A stretch of DNA of 64,000 nt from Marisediminitalea aggregata (GCF_900129565.1 NZ_FQWD01000003.1:248001-312000), one strand, 5' to 3'; counted from the stretch's first letter, positions 25,112 to 35,989 are shown. Notes: generated from the letters alone by a model not told the origin. Program-made: numbers and translations.

Positions 25112-27721
25112 TTAAATCTGACGTTGAACCTCGATGATCTCGAAGACCTCAATCTGGTCGCCGACTTTAACATCATTGTAGTTCTTAACGCCGATACCAC
25201 ATTCCATACCGTTACGTACTTCTTGTACGTCGTCTTTGAAGCGGCGCAGTGATTCAAGTTCACCTTCGTAAATAACCACGTTTTCACGTAGTACACGAAT
25301 TGGGTTACTGCGTTTAACAATACCTTCGGTAACCATACAACCTGCAATGGCACCCAGTTTAGGTGACTTAAACACGTCACGTACTTCAGCAAGACCAATG
25401 ATTTCCTGTTTGAACTCTGGTGCAAGCATACCACTCATGGCCGCTTTCACTTCGTCAATCAGGTCATAGATAACGCTGTAGTAACGCAGATCAATTTCTT
25501 CAGCTTCAATCACTTTACGCGCAGTTGCATCGGCACGGACGTTAAAGCCCACAACGATAGCGCTTGATGCAGCCGCTAAGCTTGCATCTGTTTCAGTGAT
25601 TCCACCTACACCACTACCTACGATGTTCACTTTCACTTCGCTGGTAGAAAGCTTAATTAGTGATTCAGAAATGGCTTCAACAGAACCTTGTACGTCCGCT
25701 TTCAATACCACGTTCAGTTCACTTACGTCACCGGCTTCCATGTTCGCAAACATGTTTTCCAGTTTCGCTTTCTGCTGACGAGCCAGTTTCAGCTCACGCT
25801 TCTTCTGATGACGCTTACCAGCAACTTCACGTGCTTTACGTTCGTCTTGTACAACCAGCGCATCTTCACCGGCTACAGGTACACCTGACAGACCTAAAAT
25901 CTCTACCGGAGTAGATGGGCCAGCCAGCTTGACGTCATTACCGTTTTCGTCGCGCATCGCACGAACACGGCCGTACTCTTCGCCACACAGTAAGATATCA
26001 CCCGCTTTCACTTCACCTTCCTGAACCAGGACAGAAGCGATTGGACCACGGCCTTTATCCAGACGTGATTCGATAACAATACCGCGCCCCGGACCTGTTG
26101 GGGTTGCCTTCAGGTCAAGTACTTCAGCTTGTAAAGAAATGGCTTCCAGCAGCTCGTCAACACCCATACCGGTTTTCGCCGATACGTTAACGAACTGGTG
26201 CTCACCACCCCACTCTTCCGAGATAACTTCTAACTGAGACAACTCAGTTTTAACGCGATCCGGATCAGCGGTTTCTTTATCCATCTTGTTCACAGCGATA
26301 ATCAGCGGTACACCTGCTGCGCGGCTGTGTTGTACCGCTTCTTTAGTTTGCGGCATAACACCATCGTCAGCGGCAACAACCAGAACTACGATATCAGTCG
26401 CTGTTGCACCACGTGCACGCATTGCGGTAAACGCGGCGTGTCCAGGTGTATCCAGGAAGGTAATTTTACCTAAATCTGTTTCTACACTGTAAGCACCAAT
26501 GTGCTGGGTAATGCCACCCGCTTCGCCTGCTGCCACTTTGGCACGACGAATATAATCAAGCAGTGAGGTTTTACCGTGGTCAACGTGACCCATGATGGTA
26601 ACAACCGGTGCACGGGTAGATTTCTCACCTGCACCTGAGCCTGCCAGCAATTCATCTTCAAGGGCGTTATCGTTAACCAGTTCGTATTTGTGGCCCATTT
26701 CTTCAACAACCAGAACGGCTGTGTCTTGGTCCAATACCTGGTTAATGGTTGCCATTTCACCCATTTTCATCATGGCTTTAATGACTTCCTGCACCTTGAT
26801 TGCAAGGCGACTTGCCAGCTCACCTACCGTGATGGTTTCGCCCAGCTTAACGACGCGCTCAACCGGTGCAGCAGGCTTATTAAAGCCTTGCTTCAGGCTT
26901 TCACTTGCATTCTTCTTCGGCTTCTTACGACGACGTGAAGAACGCTCTACCTGCATATCTTCTTCGTCTTCGGCTTCCTGAGCGTAACGGTTAGAGTGCA
27001 TGTGCACCTCTTCCGCTTCTTCTTTCTTACGACGCTCTTCTTCTTCTTTCCAGCGACGCTCGTTCTCTTCAGCCAGTTTGCGCGCTTCTTCAGCCGCTTT
27101 CTTAGCGTCTTCTTCAAGCTTGCGCTGTGCTTCTTCTTCCTGTTGCTTACGCAGACGTTCTTCTTCCTGACGAGCAGCTTCCTGCTCCTGCTTTTCTTCT
27201 TCCGTCAGTTCAGAATCAGCTTCAGCACGCGCAGCAGCTTCTTGCTTCGCTTTTTCAGCACGGCGCGCTTTTTCTTCTTCGGCGGCTTTGCGAGCTTCTT
27301 CTGCTTTACGCGCTTTTTCTTCAGCGGCTTTGCGCGCTTCTTCAGCTGCACGCTCTTCTGCTTCACGCTTCAGACGCGCTTCCTCTTCCTTGCGTTTCGC
27401 TTCTTCTTCCGCCAAACGTTGCTCTTCAACGTCGGTACGTTTCACGTAGGTACGCTTTTTACGTACTTCTACTTTCACCTCTTTAGACTTACCCACGCTT
27501 AACGTGCTGGTAGTCTTGCGTTTTAGTGTCATGCGAGTCGGCTCACCAGAACCGGCACCACCATGTTGCTTACTGAGATGATCTAACAGTTTGCGCTTTT
27601 CATCTTCAGTTACGCTATCGCCGGCTGCTTTTTTAATGCCAGCATCGCTAAACTGACTGACTAACCGGTCAACGCTTGTCCCGATATCACTGGCGAGTTT
27701 TTCAATGGATACATCTGCCAT
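25112..27721 (-). CDS. infB: Translation initiation factor IF-2
   Basis: 869 residues. N-terminal IF2-N region (1-50), then a long Lys/Glu/Ala/Arg-rich coiled segment (about 95-245), a second IF2-N-like part, and the GTPase domain with G1 GHVDHGKT (378-385), G3 DTPGH and G4 NKMD, followed by the beta-barrel and C-terminal domains that bind initiator tRNA. Length is close to E. coli IF-2 alpha (890). The gene starts 24 nt downstream of nusA. Its charged region generates long false reading frames on the opposite strand. Confidence 0.98.
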   Translation of the reverse strand: MADVSIEKLASDIGTSVDRLVSQFSDAGIKKAAGDSVTEDEKRKLLDHLSKQHGGAGSGEPTRMTLKRKTTSTLSVGKSKEVKVEVRKKRTYVKRTDVEEQRLAEEEAKRKEEEARLKREAEERAAEEARKAAEEKARKAEEARKAAEEEKARRAEKAKQEAAARAEADSELTEEEKQEQEAARQEEERLRKQQEEEAQRKLEEDAKKAAEEARKLAEENERRWKEEEERRKKEEAEEVHMHSNRYAQEAEDEEDMQVERSSRRRKKPKKNASESLKQGFNKPAAPVERVVKLGETITVGELASRLAIKVQEVIKAMMKMGEMATINQVLDQDTAVLVVEEMGHKYELVNDNALEDELLAGSGAGEKSTRAPVVTIMGHVDHGKTSLLDYIRRAKVAAGEAGGITQHIGAYSVETDLGKITFLDTPGHAAFTAMRARGATATDIVVLVVAADDGVMPQTKEAVQHSRAAGVPLIIAVNKMDKETADPDRVKTELSQLEVISEEWGGEHQFVNVSAKTGMGVDELLEAISLQAEVLDLKATPTGPGRGIVIESRLDKGRGPIASVLVQEGEVKAGDILLCGEEYGRVRAMRDENGNDVKLAGPSTPVEILGLSGVPVAGEDALVVQDERKAREVAGKRHQKKRELKLARQQKAKLENMFANMEAGDVSELNVVLKADVQGSVEAISESLIKLSTSEVKVNIVGSGVGGITETDASLAAASSAIVVGFNVRADATARKVIEAEEIDLRYYSVIYDLIDEVKAAMSGMLAPEFKQEIIGLAEVRDVFKSPKLGAIAGCMVTEGIVKRSNPIRVLRENVVIYEGELESLRRFKDDVQEVRNGMECGIGVKNYNDVKVGDQIEVFEIIEVQRQI

Positions 27722-27745
27722 TACGCGTTTTTCCCCTTGTCGACC

Positions 27746-29239
27746 TTACTCTTCGTTGAACCAGACTTTGTTTCGTGCGGCCATGATCAACTCACCCGCT
27801 TTCTCTTCGTCCAGTCCTTCTAATTCACAGATATCATCAGTACCTTGCTCTGCCAGAGCTTCCAGGTCTGTAATACCTTTACTTGCCAGCACAAATGCAA
27901 CGTGTCTTTCCATACCTTCCAGGTTGAGCAACTCTTCAGTTGGCTCAGATCCTTCCAGTGATTCTTCGTTGGCAAGTGCTTTTGTGGTCAGTGCGGCACG
28001 AGCGCGGTTACGCAGCTCTTCTACAGTGTCTTCGTCCAGTCCTTCGATTGCTAACAGCTCGCTAACCGGCACGTAAGCAACTTCTTCCAGTGTGGTGAAA
28101 CCTTCGTCTACCAGCACTGACGCGAATTCTTCGTCGATGTCCAAACCTTCCACAAATGTGCCAAGTACCTTGGCGTTTTCTTCTTCGTGCTTCTTATTGA
28201 GATCCTCAACGGTCATTACGTTAAGTTCCCAACCGGTCAGCTGGCTGGCCAACCGTACGTTCTGGCCACTCCGGCCAATAGCTTGCGCCAGGTTGTCGGC
28301 TTCAACCGCAACGTCCATAGTGTGGCTGTCTTCGTCTACAACGATTGATGCCACTTCAGCAGGCGCCATCGCGTTAATCACGAATTGTGCAGGGTTTTCA
28401 TCCCACAGTACGATATCAACACGCTCACCGCCCAATTCACCGGATACAGCCTGTACGCGAGAACCTCGCATACCTACGCAAGCCCCTACCGGGTCAAGGC
28501 GTTTGTCGTTTGTTTTAACGGCAATCTTGGCGCGAGAACCCGGGTCACGGGCTGCTGATTTAATTTCCAGTGTCTCTTCTGCGATTTCCGGTACTTCCAG
28601 ACGGAACAGTTCGACCAGCATCTCTGGATGCGTACGGCTCACAAACAATTGCGCACCGCGGGCTTCCGGACGAATTACATAAAGTAAGCCGCGCACCCGG
28701 TCGCCTGGACGGAATGTTTCGCGCGGTAACATGTCGTCGCGGTAAATCACGCCTTCTGCGTTGTTACCCAGATCAACAATGATATTGTCGCGGTTTACTT
28801 TCTTAACGGTACCCGTTACCAGCTCACCCACTTTGTCTTCGTATTCCGCAATCATTTGCGCGCGCTCAGCTTCACGTACTTTTTGTACGATCACTTGCTT
28901 GGCGGTTTGCGTGGTAATACGGTCAAACGCAATGGATTCAATCTGTTCTTCTACAAAATCGCCAACCTGAATATCAGGCTCATCGATTTGAGCAGCAGAC
29001 AGTGTCATTTCAGCGAAAGGGTTTTCCTGCGGCTGGTCGTCAGGAATGACCTGCCAGCGGCGGAACGTGTCGAAGTCACCGGTGTCGCGATGAATGCTGA
29101 CACGCACTTCGATTTCGCCTTCATTTTTCTTTTTCGTGGCGCTTGCAATGGCATATTCTAAGGCCTCGAAAATCTTCTCTCTAGGCACTTGTTTTTCATT
29201 AGAAACGGCTTCAGCCACTAACAAAATTTCTTTATTCAT
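27746..29239 (-). CDS. nusA: Transcription termination/antitermination protein NusA
   Basis: 497 residues (E. coli 495). N-terminal RNA-polymerase-binding domain opening [17 protein letters not shown]1 domain ([21 protein letters not shown]), two KH domains ([19 protein letters not shown] type and [21 protein letters not shown]) and two C-terminal acidic repeats ([19 protein letters not shown] and [20 protein letters not shown]). It controls pausing and termination and may autoregulate this operon. Lies between rimP and infB. Confidence 0.98.
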   Translation of the reverse strand: MNKEILLVAEAVSNEKQVPREKIFEALEYAIASATKKKNEGEIEVRVSIHRDTGDFDTFRRWQVIPDDQPQENPFAEMTLSAAQIDEPDIQVGDFVEEQIESIAFDRITTQTAKQVIVQKVREAERAQMIAEYEDKVGELVTGTVKKVNRDNIIVDLGNNAEGVIYRDDMLPRETFRPGDRVRGLLYVIRPEARGAQLFVSRTHPEMLVELFRLEVPEIAEETLEIKSAARDPGSRAKIAVKTNDKRLDPVGACVGMRGSRVQAVSGELGGERVDIVLWDENPAQFVINAMAPAEVASIVVDEDSHTMDVAVEADNLAQAIGRSGQNVRLASQLTGWELNVMTVEDLNKKHEEENAKVLGTFVEGLDIDEEFASVLVDEGFTTLEEVAYVPVSELLAIEGLDEDTVEELRNRARAALTTKALANEESLEGSEPTEELLNLEGMERHVAFVLASKGITDLEALAEQGTDDICELEGLDEEKAGELIMAARNKVWFNEE

Positions 29240-29290
29240 CTTTGCCTCACTGGTTGCATTCCCGACTGGGAAGCAGGTCTCATTTCGTTA

Positions 29291-29749
29291 TTATTCGAAT
29301 GTTGGAACCAAATTACCTTTTTCAATCCCGGCAACGGGTAACGCAAATTGTTCTCCGTCGATCTCGATTGTTAGCGTGCCATTTTCACACGCCAGTAATT
29401 TCCCTTTAAAATTGCGTCGGTTATCCAAAGGCAAGGCCATTTTGACAGCGACGATTTCGCCCACCACTTTTGCATAGTGCTGCTCAGTAAACAGCGGTCT
29501 GTCCATGCCCGGTGATGAGACTTCTAAGTTGTACTCAGTGTTAATTGGATCCTCAACGTCGAGTATTGCACTGACCTGAAAACTCACATCCGCGCAGTCG
29601 TCAACGTTTATGCCATTTTCGTGATCAATGTATACCCTCAGGATCGAGTGTTTGCCCGCGCGTACAAATTCAACGCCCAGTAACTCAAATCCCAGTGCTT
29701 CTACAGCCGGAGTTAACATCTCCGTTAGTCGCTGTTCTAGCTTTGACAA
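29291..29749 (-). CDS. rimP: Ribosome maturation factor RimP, TTG start
   Basis: 152 residues (E. coli 150). Conserved LSKLEQRLTEMLTPAVEALGF opening, GVEFVRAGKHSILRVYIDHENGI, DCADVSFQVSAILDVEDPI and LEVSSPGMDRPLF are visible. RimP is needed for 30S assembly. No ATG or GTG fits: the conserved N-terminus begins at TTG 29749, with a strong GGAGG (29756-29760 complement) 6 nt upstream. A GTG-initiated extension would add 13 non-conserved residues through the ribosome binding site. First gene of the operon, behind an attenuator-like terminator. Confidence 0.95.
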   Translation of the reverse strand: MSKLEQRLTEMLTPAVEALGFELLGVEFVRAGKHSILRVYIDHENGINVDDCADVSFQVSAILDVEDPINTEYNLEVSSPGMDRPLFTEQHYAKVVGEIVAVKMALPLDNRRNFKGKLLACENGTLTIEIDGEQFALPVAGIEKGNLVPTFE

Positions 29750-29837
29750 TCCTAACCTCCAAAAACGAAAAAAGGGCGTTACGCCCAATGTCCTGATACC
29801 TTTTACAGATATCGCGTTGTGCTTGGAACCGCAGTAA

Positions 29838-29862
29838 CAAAAAGCCCCGATAATCGGGGCTT
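29838..29862 (-). terminator. Terminator/attenuator in the rimP leader
   Basis: Minus-strand GCCCCGA-TTA-TCGGGGC followed by TTTTTG. It sits between the operon promoter and the rimP start, so it would stop transcription before the operon unless read through. The leader also holds a hairpin TTTGCCTG-ATG-CAGGCAAA (about 29890-29910) and TGGAAGCTTCCA. Confidence 0.75.
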
Positions 29863-29991
29863 CTTGCTTGAATAATTCGGTCCCATTTTGCCTGCATCAG
29901 GCAAAGTTACCAGCGCAAATTACTGTGCTGTGTAACTGGAAGCTTCCACATCCCGGTAAAATCCGAGGCGAAACGCTTATTTCTGCGACGC

Positions 29992-30020
29992 ATTATACTG
30001 CCTGTGAGGCAACATAGCAA
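29992..30020 (-). promoter_or_regulatory. Promoter of the rimP-nusA-infB operon
   Basis: Minus-strand -10 TATAAT (complement of 29992-29997) and -35 TTGCTA (complement of 30015-30020) with 17-bp spacing. It gives a leader of about 240 nt containing several hairpins and the terminator at 29838-29862; this fits the structured rimP leader described in gammaproteobacteria. No gene lies in 29750-30114. Confidence 0.7.
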
Positions 30021-30114
30021 CCGGCATACTGGCTTAAGCTGAATATATATTGCACTGTGTCTGTTATATACATGCACCATATTGAATAAGCCACTGCTGC
30101 AGTGTCACAAAAAA

Positions 30115-31107
30115 TTAATCTTCCTTCCAGCGCTCTTTAATTTCAAGGATGGCCCCCAGATTGGCTTCCAGCAACTCGACCAGTTTGGGTTCGAAGTGCT
30201 CACCTGCCTCGCGTTTCATCAGGTCCATGGTTTTCTCTACGCTCCAGGCTTCCTTATAGGGACGCTTGCTGGTTAGCGCATCAAATACATCAGCAATGGC
30301 TACAATTCTCCCCTCAATGGGGATCTCCTCGCCCTTTAACCCATTCGGGTAGCCCTTACCATTCCACTTTTCGTGATGCGTCAAAGCAACAGATTTTGCG
30401 ATCCGCAATAAATCGGAATCCGCTTCACCGAGGATTTCCGCACCGATTTGTGGGTGTGTTTTCATCACCTCAAACTCTTCGTCGGTCAGTTTACCTGGCT
30501 TGAGCATAATGTGGTCGGGAATCCCTATCTTGCCAATGTCATGCATAGGGGCTGCGTGTAATAAGGTTTCTGCCTGCTGTTCAGAAAAACCATAAGCCAA
30601 TGCCAGCACTTTCGAGTAGTGACTCATTCGCAATACGTGCATACCGGTTTCGTTATCTTTGTACTCGGAAGCCCGCCCTAATCGCTGGACGACCTGTAAG
30701 CGGGTACGCTTAAGTTCATCTGCCTGCACCAGCGATAAATGCGTATTAACCCGCGCCAATACCACAGCCGGTGAAATAGGTTTGGTAATATAGTCTACGC
30801 CGCCCACTGCGAAGCCTTCGGCTTCATCTTGTTCGTCACTCAATGCAGTAACAAAAATAACGGGAATTGGCCGGGTGATAAGCTCCTGCTTCAACGCTTT
30901 ACAGACCTCGAAACCCGTCATTCCGGGCATCATGATATCGAGAAGGATCAAGTCGGGAAGCTGACTTTGCGCTACTCGCAATGCCTCTGTGCCATTTTTT
31001 GCATAGACCAGGCTGTACTTGTCACCCAGCACATGTTTTAAGACCCGTAAATTAGCGGGCTCATCATCTACCAAAAGCAGTGTAGGCTTAGCAGCCGTTT
31101 TTTGCAT
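30115..31107 (-). CDS. Response regulator with HD-GYP phosphodiesterase domain
   Basis: 330 residues. Receiver domain 1-125 with D14/D15, phospho-acceptor D57 (LILLDIMMP) and K109 (TKP). The HD-GYP domain is complete: H189-D190 (MHDIGKIGIPD) and HHEKWNGKGYP (244-254), so c-di-GMP hydrolysis to GMP is expected. It lies 5 nt downstream of the hybrid kinase gene and is very likely its output partner. No DNA-binding domain. Cytosolic. Located between the rimP promoter and the kinase, all on the minus strand. Confidence 0.94.
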   Translation of the reverse strand: MQKTAAKPTLLLVDDEPANLRVLKHVLGDKYSLVYAKNGTEALRVAQSQLPDLILLDIMMPGMTGFEVCKALKQELITRPIPVIFVTALSDEQDEAEGFAVGGVDYITKPISPAVVLARVNTHLSLVQADELKRTRLQVVQRLGRASEYKDNETGMHVLRMSHYSKVLALAYGFSEQQAETLLHAAPMHDIGKIGIPDHIMLKPGKLTDEEFEVMKTHPQIGAEILGEADSDLLRIAKSVALTHHEKWNGKGYPNGLKGEEIPIEGRIVAIADVFDALTSKRPYKEAWSVEKTMDLMKREAGEHFEPKLVELLEANLGAILEIKERWKED

Positions 31108-31112
31108 AGTGA

Positions 31113-34100
31113 CTATCCGTTTAATCGTTCAATAAGTTGACTTAGGTGTTCTATTGCCAGCTCAAACTCAAAATCATCTATAGCGTCCAGTATAGCCTGA
31201 ATTTCACTGGCAAACTGACTTTGCGTGAAGACAGCAAGCTCATTGAGTTCGTGCTCATCAACGCGGTTGTGCTTCACGCCATCCAGCAGACTTTCCAGTA
31301 TCGTCTTCAACTGGCTTATATCGACTTGAGCGGCTTGTTCAGCAGCGCTTTCCTGTTCCTGTGTGACATGAGAAGCCACCTCATCGGCAATACTCAATAA
31401 ACGCTCAAGTACGATTTCCAAATCAGTGTCATCCTCGCTTGCATATTCCAGCACTTTGCACGTTACCATAAACTGAATTAACCCCAAATTACCGGCAACG
31501 CCTTTAAAGCGGTGAGCAAGTGATTTCAAGCTAATGAAATCCCGGGATTGGATCAAGGATGCAAACTGCGCTTTTTCATTGTCAAAATCAGTAAGGAAGC
31601 GTTTGATCTCCTGAATAAGCTTTAACTGACTTCCCCACAGACTTTCGCCCCTAGACCAGTCAATTAAAGCGGTATCTGTAGGTTCTGGTCGAGCAGCCAG
31701 TGCCGTTCCCTGAATACCTAACACGCGGGCGATTTCATTACACAGTACCGGGAAATCAATAGGTTTGTTGGCAAAGCCTTCCATGCCGGCATCAGAGGCT
31801 GACTTTTTATCCTGTGCCAGCACACTCGCAGTCAGTGCGATAATGGGCGTGGCCTTTAAACCGTGCTCACGCTCGAATTCCCTGCGTCGGGTAGCAGCAG
31901 TCAAGCCATCTAATACGGGCATTTGCAGGTCCATTAACACCACATCGAAACTGTGCGCTTCCATGCGTGCCAGTGCTTGTTCACCATCCTGAGCCACTGT
32001 CACTGTATGTCCGGCCCGCTCCAGCAATAACTTCAACAAATCAATATTTTGTTCGATATCGTCGACTATCAGCACATCGAGTTGCGGCAATGACATCGCC
32101 TGCAGTCGTTTTACCTGCTGCGCTGACACCACTGGACTAAGTGGTAAAGTGAAAACAAAACGCGTGCCTATATTCTTCTCACTGTGCACTTCAATAGTGC
32201 CGCCCATTAGCTCGACAAGCTGTTTACTGATCGTCGTGCCCAAGCCCGTGCCACCAAACTTCCGGGACATTGAGGCATCTGCTTGCGCAAACGCATCAAA
32301 GACCTTGTTCACCTGCTCTTCAGACATACCAATGCCAGTGTCTGCAATAATGAATTGTACGTCGCCGCTCTGCACAGGTTGCACTGTCAGGGACACGCAG
32401 CCTTGCTCAGTAAATTTCACCGCGTTACCCACGAGGTTACTCAGTACCTGACGTACTCGTTCCGGAGCACCATTATAGGCTTTAGCCAATTTCCCAGACA
32501 GGTCTACACGCAAATCAAGCCCTTTGCGTTTTGCCTCAAGCCAGAAAGTAGAAATCACCGTGTCGATTTCTTCGCTCAACATAAAATCGGTGTATTCAAG
32601 CTCAAGTTTACCTTTGTCGAGCTTGGCACTGTCCAGAATATCATTTAATAGATGCAATAAAGAGCGCGCCGACCGGTTAATCGTAGACAGGTGCTTGTGT
32701 TGCTCAGTATTCAGCGGGGTATCCAATAAAATATCACTGAAGCCAATAACCGCATTCATCGGGGTCCGAATTTCATGGCTCATATTCGCCAGGAACGCGG
32801 CTCTGGATGCTGCGGCTTGTTCGGCGGCATCTTTGGCTATAAGTAACTCATTTTCCATATTACGGCGGTCAGTGATATCCATAATGAAACCGTCTAACCA
32901 CAGAATTTCATTCGCTTCATTGCGGATAAATCGACCATGCTCCCTTACCCAACGAATATCACCGCTTTTAGCGATAATGCGATATTCCATAGCATATTCC
33001 TGCTGGTCGGCTATGGCTTCCTCAATAATCGACAGATCATCGGGATGGAACAATTCCGTAAAGCTGATGCGAGGCGCAGGAAGTAAAAAGTCCTGAGCAG
33101 TGTAGCCAGTAATACGCTCAACGGCCTCGCTAATAAACACCATTGGCCAGGTTGTGTCGTTCAGGCAGCGATAAGCGATACCGGGAATATTGGCAATCAG
33201 CGAGCGGAATTTTTCTTCATTCTCCTTAACCGCCTTTTCCATGGCTAAGCGTTCGCGAATATCGGCAATAAAGAGGATAAAAAACGGTTCGTCGTCTATT
33301 TGTGTGTGTGACACGCTGATCCGCACCGGCACAGGGTGAAGATTTACATCCAGCGCCATTACATCCCGGCTATTGCCGATTAGCTTTTCGTCGCTGGGTT
33401 CCTGCGCATTATTAAAGAACGCATCATTGTACAAATGGCGTCTGTTTTCAGGCACGATATTAACTACCGGGAAACCTACTAACTGCGATTTAGTCCAACC
33501 TAATATCCGGGTAACAGATGGATTCGCTGACAGTACAATCCCTTCTGAGTTGATCGTAATGACCCCTTCAACTGCACTATCCATAAGGCCCGTAAGGCGC
33601 TTTTCATTAGCATTCGCGACTTTGGTAATTTCTTTGTATTTCACTAATAAGCTAATACCCAGCACCATTGCAATGACCATCGACGCAATGAAAGTGACAA
33701 CCGCAGCCATAAACACAGAGACTTCCGTATCTTGTGCTATGAGCTCTACGCCTGGCGGTGTCACAAAGCGCGCTGCAGCCATGCCTGTGTAGTGCATGCC
33801 TGAAATCGCCAGCCCCATCACAAAGCCAGCCATCACATTGATTTTAGTATTCGATAAGCGCGCTTTAATAATGTTGTTAATACCAGTGCGCACCCAAAGT
33901 GACAGCATAGCCAGTAGCACAGCGACGACAATAGATAGCAGGAAGATATGCAGGTCATATTTCAGCAGCGGCGCCATTTGCATCGCTGCCATGCCTATAT
34001 AATGCATTGCGCCTATTCCGGCACCGACCAATACACCGCCAAGTACAATATGCAGAGGGGAAACTGTGTTTGTAATTAAAAATCGTAAGGCAACCCAGGC

Positions 34101-34415
34101 GGCACCCACACCGGGCAGCATCGAAACCAGTGTTATATGCCAGTCATAGTTAACTTCCGTACACAGTTCGAAAGCTAACATACCCACAAAGTGCATAGAC
34201 CAAATACCGACACCTTGGGCAATAGCGCCCACCATTAACAGTGAACGCTTGGCAAAATTCGATTGCGCCGTTCTTGCCTGGGTCGCGACCTGAAAGCCCA
34301 TGAAAGACGCAAAAACGGCAATAGCTACCGATACCAGTACAAGATAAAATTCGTACTCACCGGTTAATAATAAAGAGGTCTCTGGGATCTGAAACAGGGC
34401 CAGGATGTCATTCAT
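31113..34415 (-). CDS. MHYT-PAS hybrid sensor histidine kinase
   Basis: 1100 residues. The N-terminal integral-membrane MHYT domain (about 15-255) has three MH(F/Y)xGM motifs (MHFVGM, MHYIGM, MHYTGM), thought to bind a metal and sense a diatomic gas. Two PAS domains follow (about 270-390 and 400-525). Then come the H box with H547 (MSHEIRTPMNA), an HATPase (NLVGNAVKFT, DTGIGM, GGTGLG), a receiver with D829 (VLMDLQMP) and a C-terminal Hpt domain with H968 (AHRFKGVAG). This gives a full four-step phosphorelay, most likely feeding the HD-GYP regulator next to it. Confidence 0.94.
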   Translation of the reverse strand: MNDILALFQIPETSLLLTGEYEFYLVLVSVAIAVFASFMGFQVATQARTAQSNFAKRSLLMVGAIAQGVGIWSMHFVGMLAFELCTEVNYDWHITLVSMLPGVGAAWVALRFLITNTVSPLHIVLGGVLVGAGIGAMHYIGMAAMQMAPLLKYDLHIFLLSIVVAVLLAMLSLWVRTGINNIIKARLSNTKINVMAGFVMGLAISGMHYTGMAAARFVTPPGVELIAQDTEVSVFMAAVVTFIASMVIAMVLGISLLVKYKEITKVANANEKRLTGLMDSAVEGVITINSEGIVLSANPSVTRILGWTKSQLVGFPVVNIVPENRRHLYNDAFFNNAQEPSDEKLIGNSRDVMALDVNLHPVPVRISVSHTQIDDEPFFILFIADIRERLAMEKAVKENEEKFRSLIANIPGIAYRCLNDTTWPMVFISEAVERITGYTAQDFLLPAPRISFTELFHPDDLSIIEEAIADQQEYAMEYRIIAKSGDIRWVREHGRFIRNEANEILWLDGFIMDITDRRNMENELLIAKDAAEQAAASRAAFLANMSHEIRTPMNAVIGFSDILLDTPLNTEQHKHLSTINRSARSLLHLLNDILDSAKLDKGKLELEYTDFMLSEEIDTVISTFWLEAKRKGLDLRVDLSGKLAKAYNGAPERVRQVLSNLVGNAVKFTEQGCVSLTVQPVQSGDVQFIIADTGIGMSEEQVNKVFDAFAQADASMSRKFGGTGLGTTISKQLVELMGGTIEVHSEKNIGTRFVFTLPLSPVVSAQQVKRLQAMSLPQLDVLIVDDIEQNIDLLKLLLERAGHTVTVAQDGEQALARMEAHSFDVVLMDLQMPVLDGLTAATRRREFEREHGLKATPIIALTASVLAQDKKSASDAGMEGFANKPIDFPVLCNEIARVLGIQGTALAARPEPTDTALIDWSRGESLWGSQLKLIQEIKRFLTDFDNEKAQFASLIQSRDFISLKSLAHRFKGVAGNLGLIQFMVTCKVLEYASEDDTDLEIVLERLLSIADEVASHVTQEQESAAEQAAQVDISQLKTILESLLDGVKHNRVDEHELNELAVFTQSQFASEIQAILDAIDDFEFELAIEHLSQLIERLNG

Positions 34416-34749
34416 TTACCGCATACCTTATATACTACTGGTGACCATTCCGCCCCCCATCCTGAGGAAACGACGATGCGGTCTAAAATTATAAACAATA
34501 ATAAATCGTTTACTCGCAATTATTTAGCAGCGTGCCCGCGTCTACTACTAAAGTCAAATACATTCTGATAAATGTACGACAAATTGAGTTGAGAGCTTGC
34601 GAATAAGGGCTGAAATCCATGACTAAGCGGTAATTTGAAGCGTATAGGTGGCGTTAACGGTGAACGATTTGTCTGTTTATTTGGTAGATAAGCAAACAAA
34701 AATAATTGATAAGCCATCAGAATAAGGTGGTATTTTCAAGGAGCTAAAC
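34416..34749. other. 334-bp gap between kinase and small gene
   Basis: AT-rich. Holds the divergent promoters of the kinase gene and the small plus-strand gene. The only structure seen is an inverted repeat TACATT-CTGATA-AATGTA at 34559-34576. A 65-codon minus-strand frame here has no ribosome binding site and no family resemblance. Confidence 0.4.
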
Positions 34750-35139
34750 ATGAAAGCGTTATTACTAATTCTGTCAATCTGGTTATTATATATCAGTTTA
34801 TCCAACAGTAACCTGGAACTTGAACTTAGTTTCAGGAATCAAAGTGTCGCTTTAGAAGCCTCGCTGATAAATGGACAATATGCCTTTAGTATTCAGTCCA
34901 ATCTACAGCCCGTAATAGAAAAAGAATGGTCTAAAGAATCGACAACACCAGTCTCTTTGCTGCCTGACAGTTCGCGAAACAACCTGCAAACTTCACCCTT
35001 GCGCGCGTCAACCCAAGATGCGGAGAACGACCATATCAGCTTTCACGCACTGAGAGTTCTGGAGATGTTAGTGAGCTCAACGGGACTTGTTAACTTTGCT
35101 GGTACCAAGTGTACATCAGTATTTCGGCAGGGAGTTTAG
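34750..35139 (+). CDS. Small protein with N-terminal hydrophobic segment, unknown
   Basis: 129 residues, not recognised. Residues 1-18 (MKALLLILSIWLLYISLS) are a signal or anchor sequence. The rest is polar, with no repeat or motif, and a single Cys near the end. AAGGAGC is well spaced before the ATG, which supports translation. The base composition is more AT-rich than the neighbours and no paralogue is seen in the window. It could be a lineage-specific envelope protein or a decaying remnant. Confidence 0.5.
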   Translation: MKALLLILSIWLLYISLSNSNLELELSFRNQSVALEASLINGQYAFSIQSNLQPVIEKEWSKESTTPVSLLPDSSRNNLQTSPLRASTQDAENDHISFHALRVLEMLVSSTGLVNFAGTKCTSVFRQGV

Positions 35140-35222
35140 ATCATACAAACTAGTGCATAACTCCACTCTGTACGATGGCTGAAAAGTATATCTATGTATT
35201 CAGAATTAAAAAGGCCACATAC

Positions 35223-35250
35223 AAAAAAGCCCCGATATATATCGGGGCTT
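35223..35250 (-). terminator. Terminator of the initiator-tRNA transcript
   Basis: GCCCCGATATATATCGGGGC (35229-35248) is fully self-complementary and is followed on the minus strand by TTTTTT. It starts 9 nt after the 3' end of the second tRNA. Its stem shares GCCCCGAT/ATCGGGGC with the terminator in the rimP leader. Confidence 0.9.
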
Positions 35251-35256
35251 TGAATG

Positions 35257-35333
<77 letters not shown>

Positions 35334-35429
35334 TCTGAAACTGTGCACGATTTTTCGTGTTGTTCTGTGACGCTTACTTGCGTTTTTTCTGGTGTCAGCA
35401 TATTGCATTGCTATGCAAAAACTGAGATT

Positions 35430-35506
<77 letters not shown>

Positions 35507-35561
35507 TCTGAACTGGGTTGAAACGACTTGGCTTATTAGCGGTGCCGTTCAAGTGGTGCGT

Positions 35562-35589
35562 ATTATACATAGGGATTAGCGGTTAGCAA
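35562..35589 (-). promoter_or_regulatory. Promoter of the tandem tRNA-fMet genes
   Basis: Minus-strand -10 TATAAT (complement of 35562-35567) and -35 TTGCTA (complement of 35584-35589), 16 bp apart. Same two hexamers as the rimP operon promoter. Confidence 0.65.
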
Positions 35590-35680
35590 GGGGTGTTTAG
35601 TGAATTGTTTCAAATTTTTGACCAACCGGTTAAATACCCAGCATTCCGCTTATAAAGCACACAGCCTAGGCTTAACACCA

Positions 35681-35989
35681 TTACGCTTTAGCGTATAGGT
35701 TCATCTTTTGCGCCAGTTTGAAATCTAACTCACTGAGCCCGTCGGCATCGTGAGTCGTCAAAGCAACCTCAACGGTGTTATACACATTAAACCACTCTGG
35801 ATGGTGTTTTAGTTTTTCTGCCCAAATGGCAACTTGCGTCATCCATCCAAAGGCACCGATAAACCCTTTAAACTTGAACGTTTTGGTAATCTTGTCACCT
35901 GCTAACTGCCACTGTTGTTGCTCTTCCAGACCATCGTTCAGCGCACTCAGGTGTTCCTGTATTTGTTCATTCGTTAACTTTGTTGCCAT
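35681..35989 (-). CDS. phhB: Pterin-4a-carbinolamine dehydratase
   Basis: 102 residues, full PCD length. [54 protein letters not shown] carries the family hallmarks, including the catalytic His pair in KLKHHPEW and the THD near the C-terminus. It recycles the 4a-hydroxy-pterin cofactor made by phenylalanine hydroxylase. phhA, its usual neighbour, is not in this window. The gene is divergent from mscS. Confidence 0.95.
   Translation of the reverse strand: MATKLTNEQIQEHLSALNDGLEEQQQWQLAGDKITKTFKFKGFIGAFGWMTQVAIWAEKLKHHPEWFNVYNTVEVALTTHDADGLSELDFKLAQKMNLYAKA

Noticed and set aside
26996-27502. 168-codon Phe/Leu-rich plus-strand frame
   Set aside because: It is the antisense of the Lys/Glu/Ala-rich segment of infB, where codon bias removes stops on the other strand.
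29870-30000. Possible remnant tRNA (metY) in the rimP leader
   Set aside because: No anticodon or T-arm pattern could be folded; only hairpins and the promoter are there. The true tRNA-fMet genes are at 35257-35506.
34520-34717. 65-codon minus-strand frame upstream of the hybrid kinase
   Set aside because: No ribosome binding site, no family resemblance, and it lies in an AT-rich promoter region.
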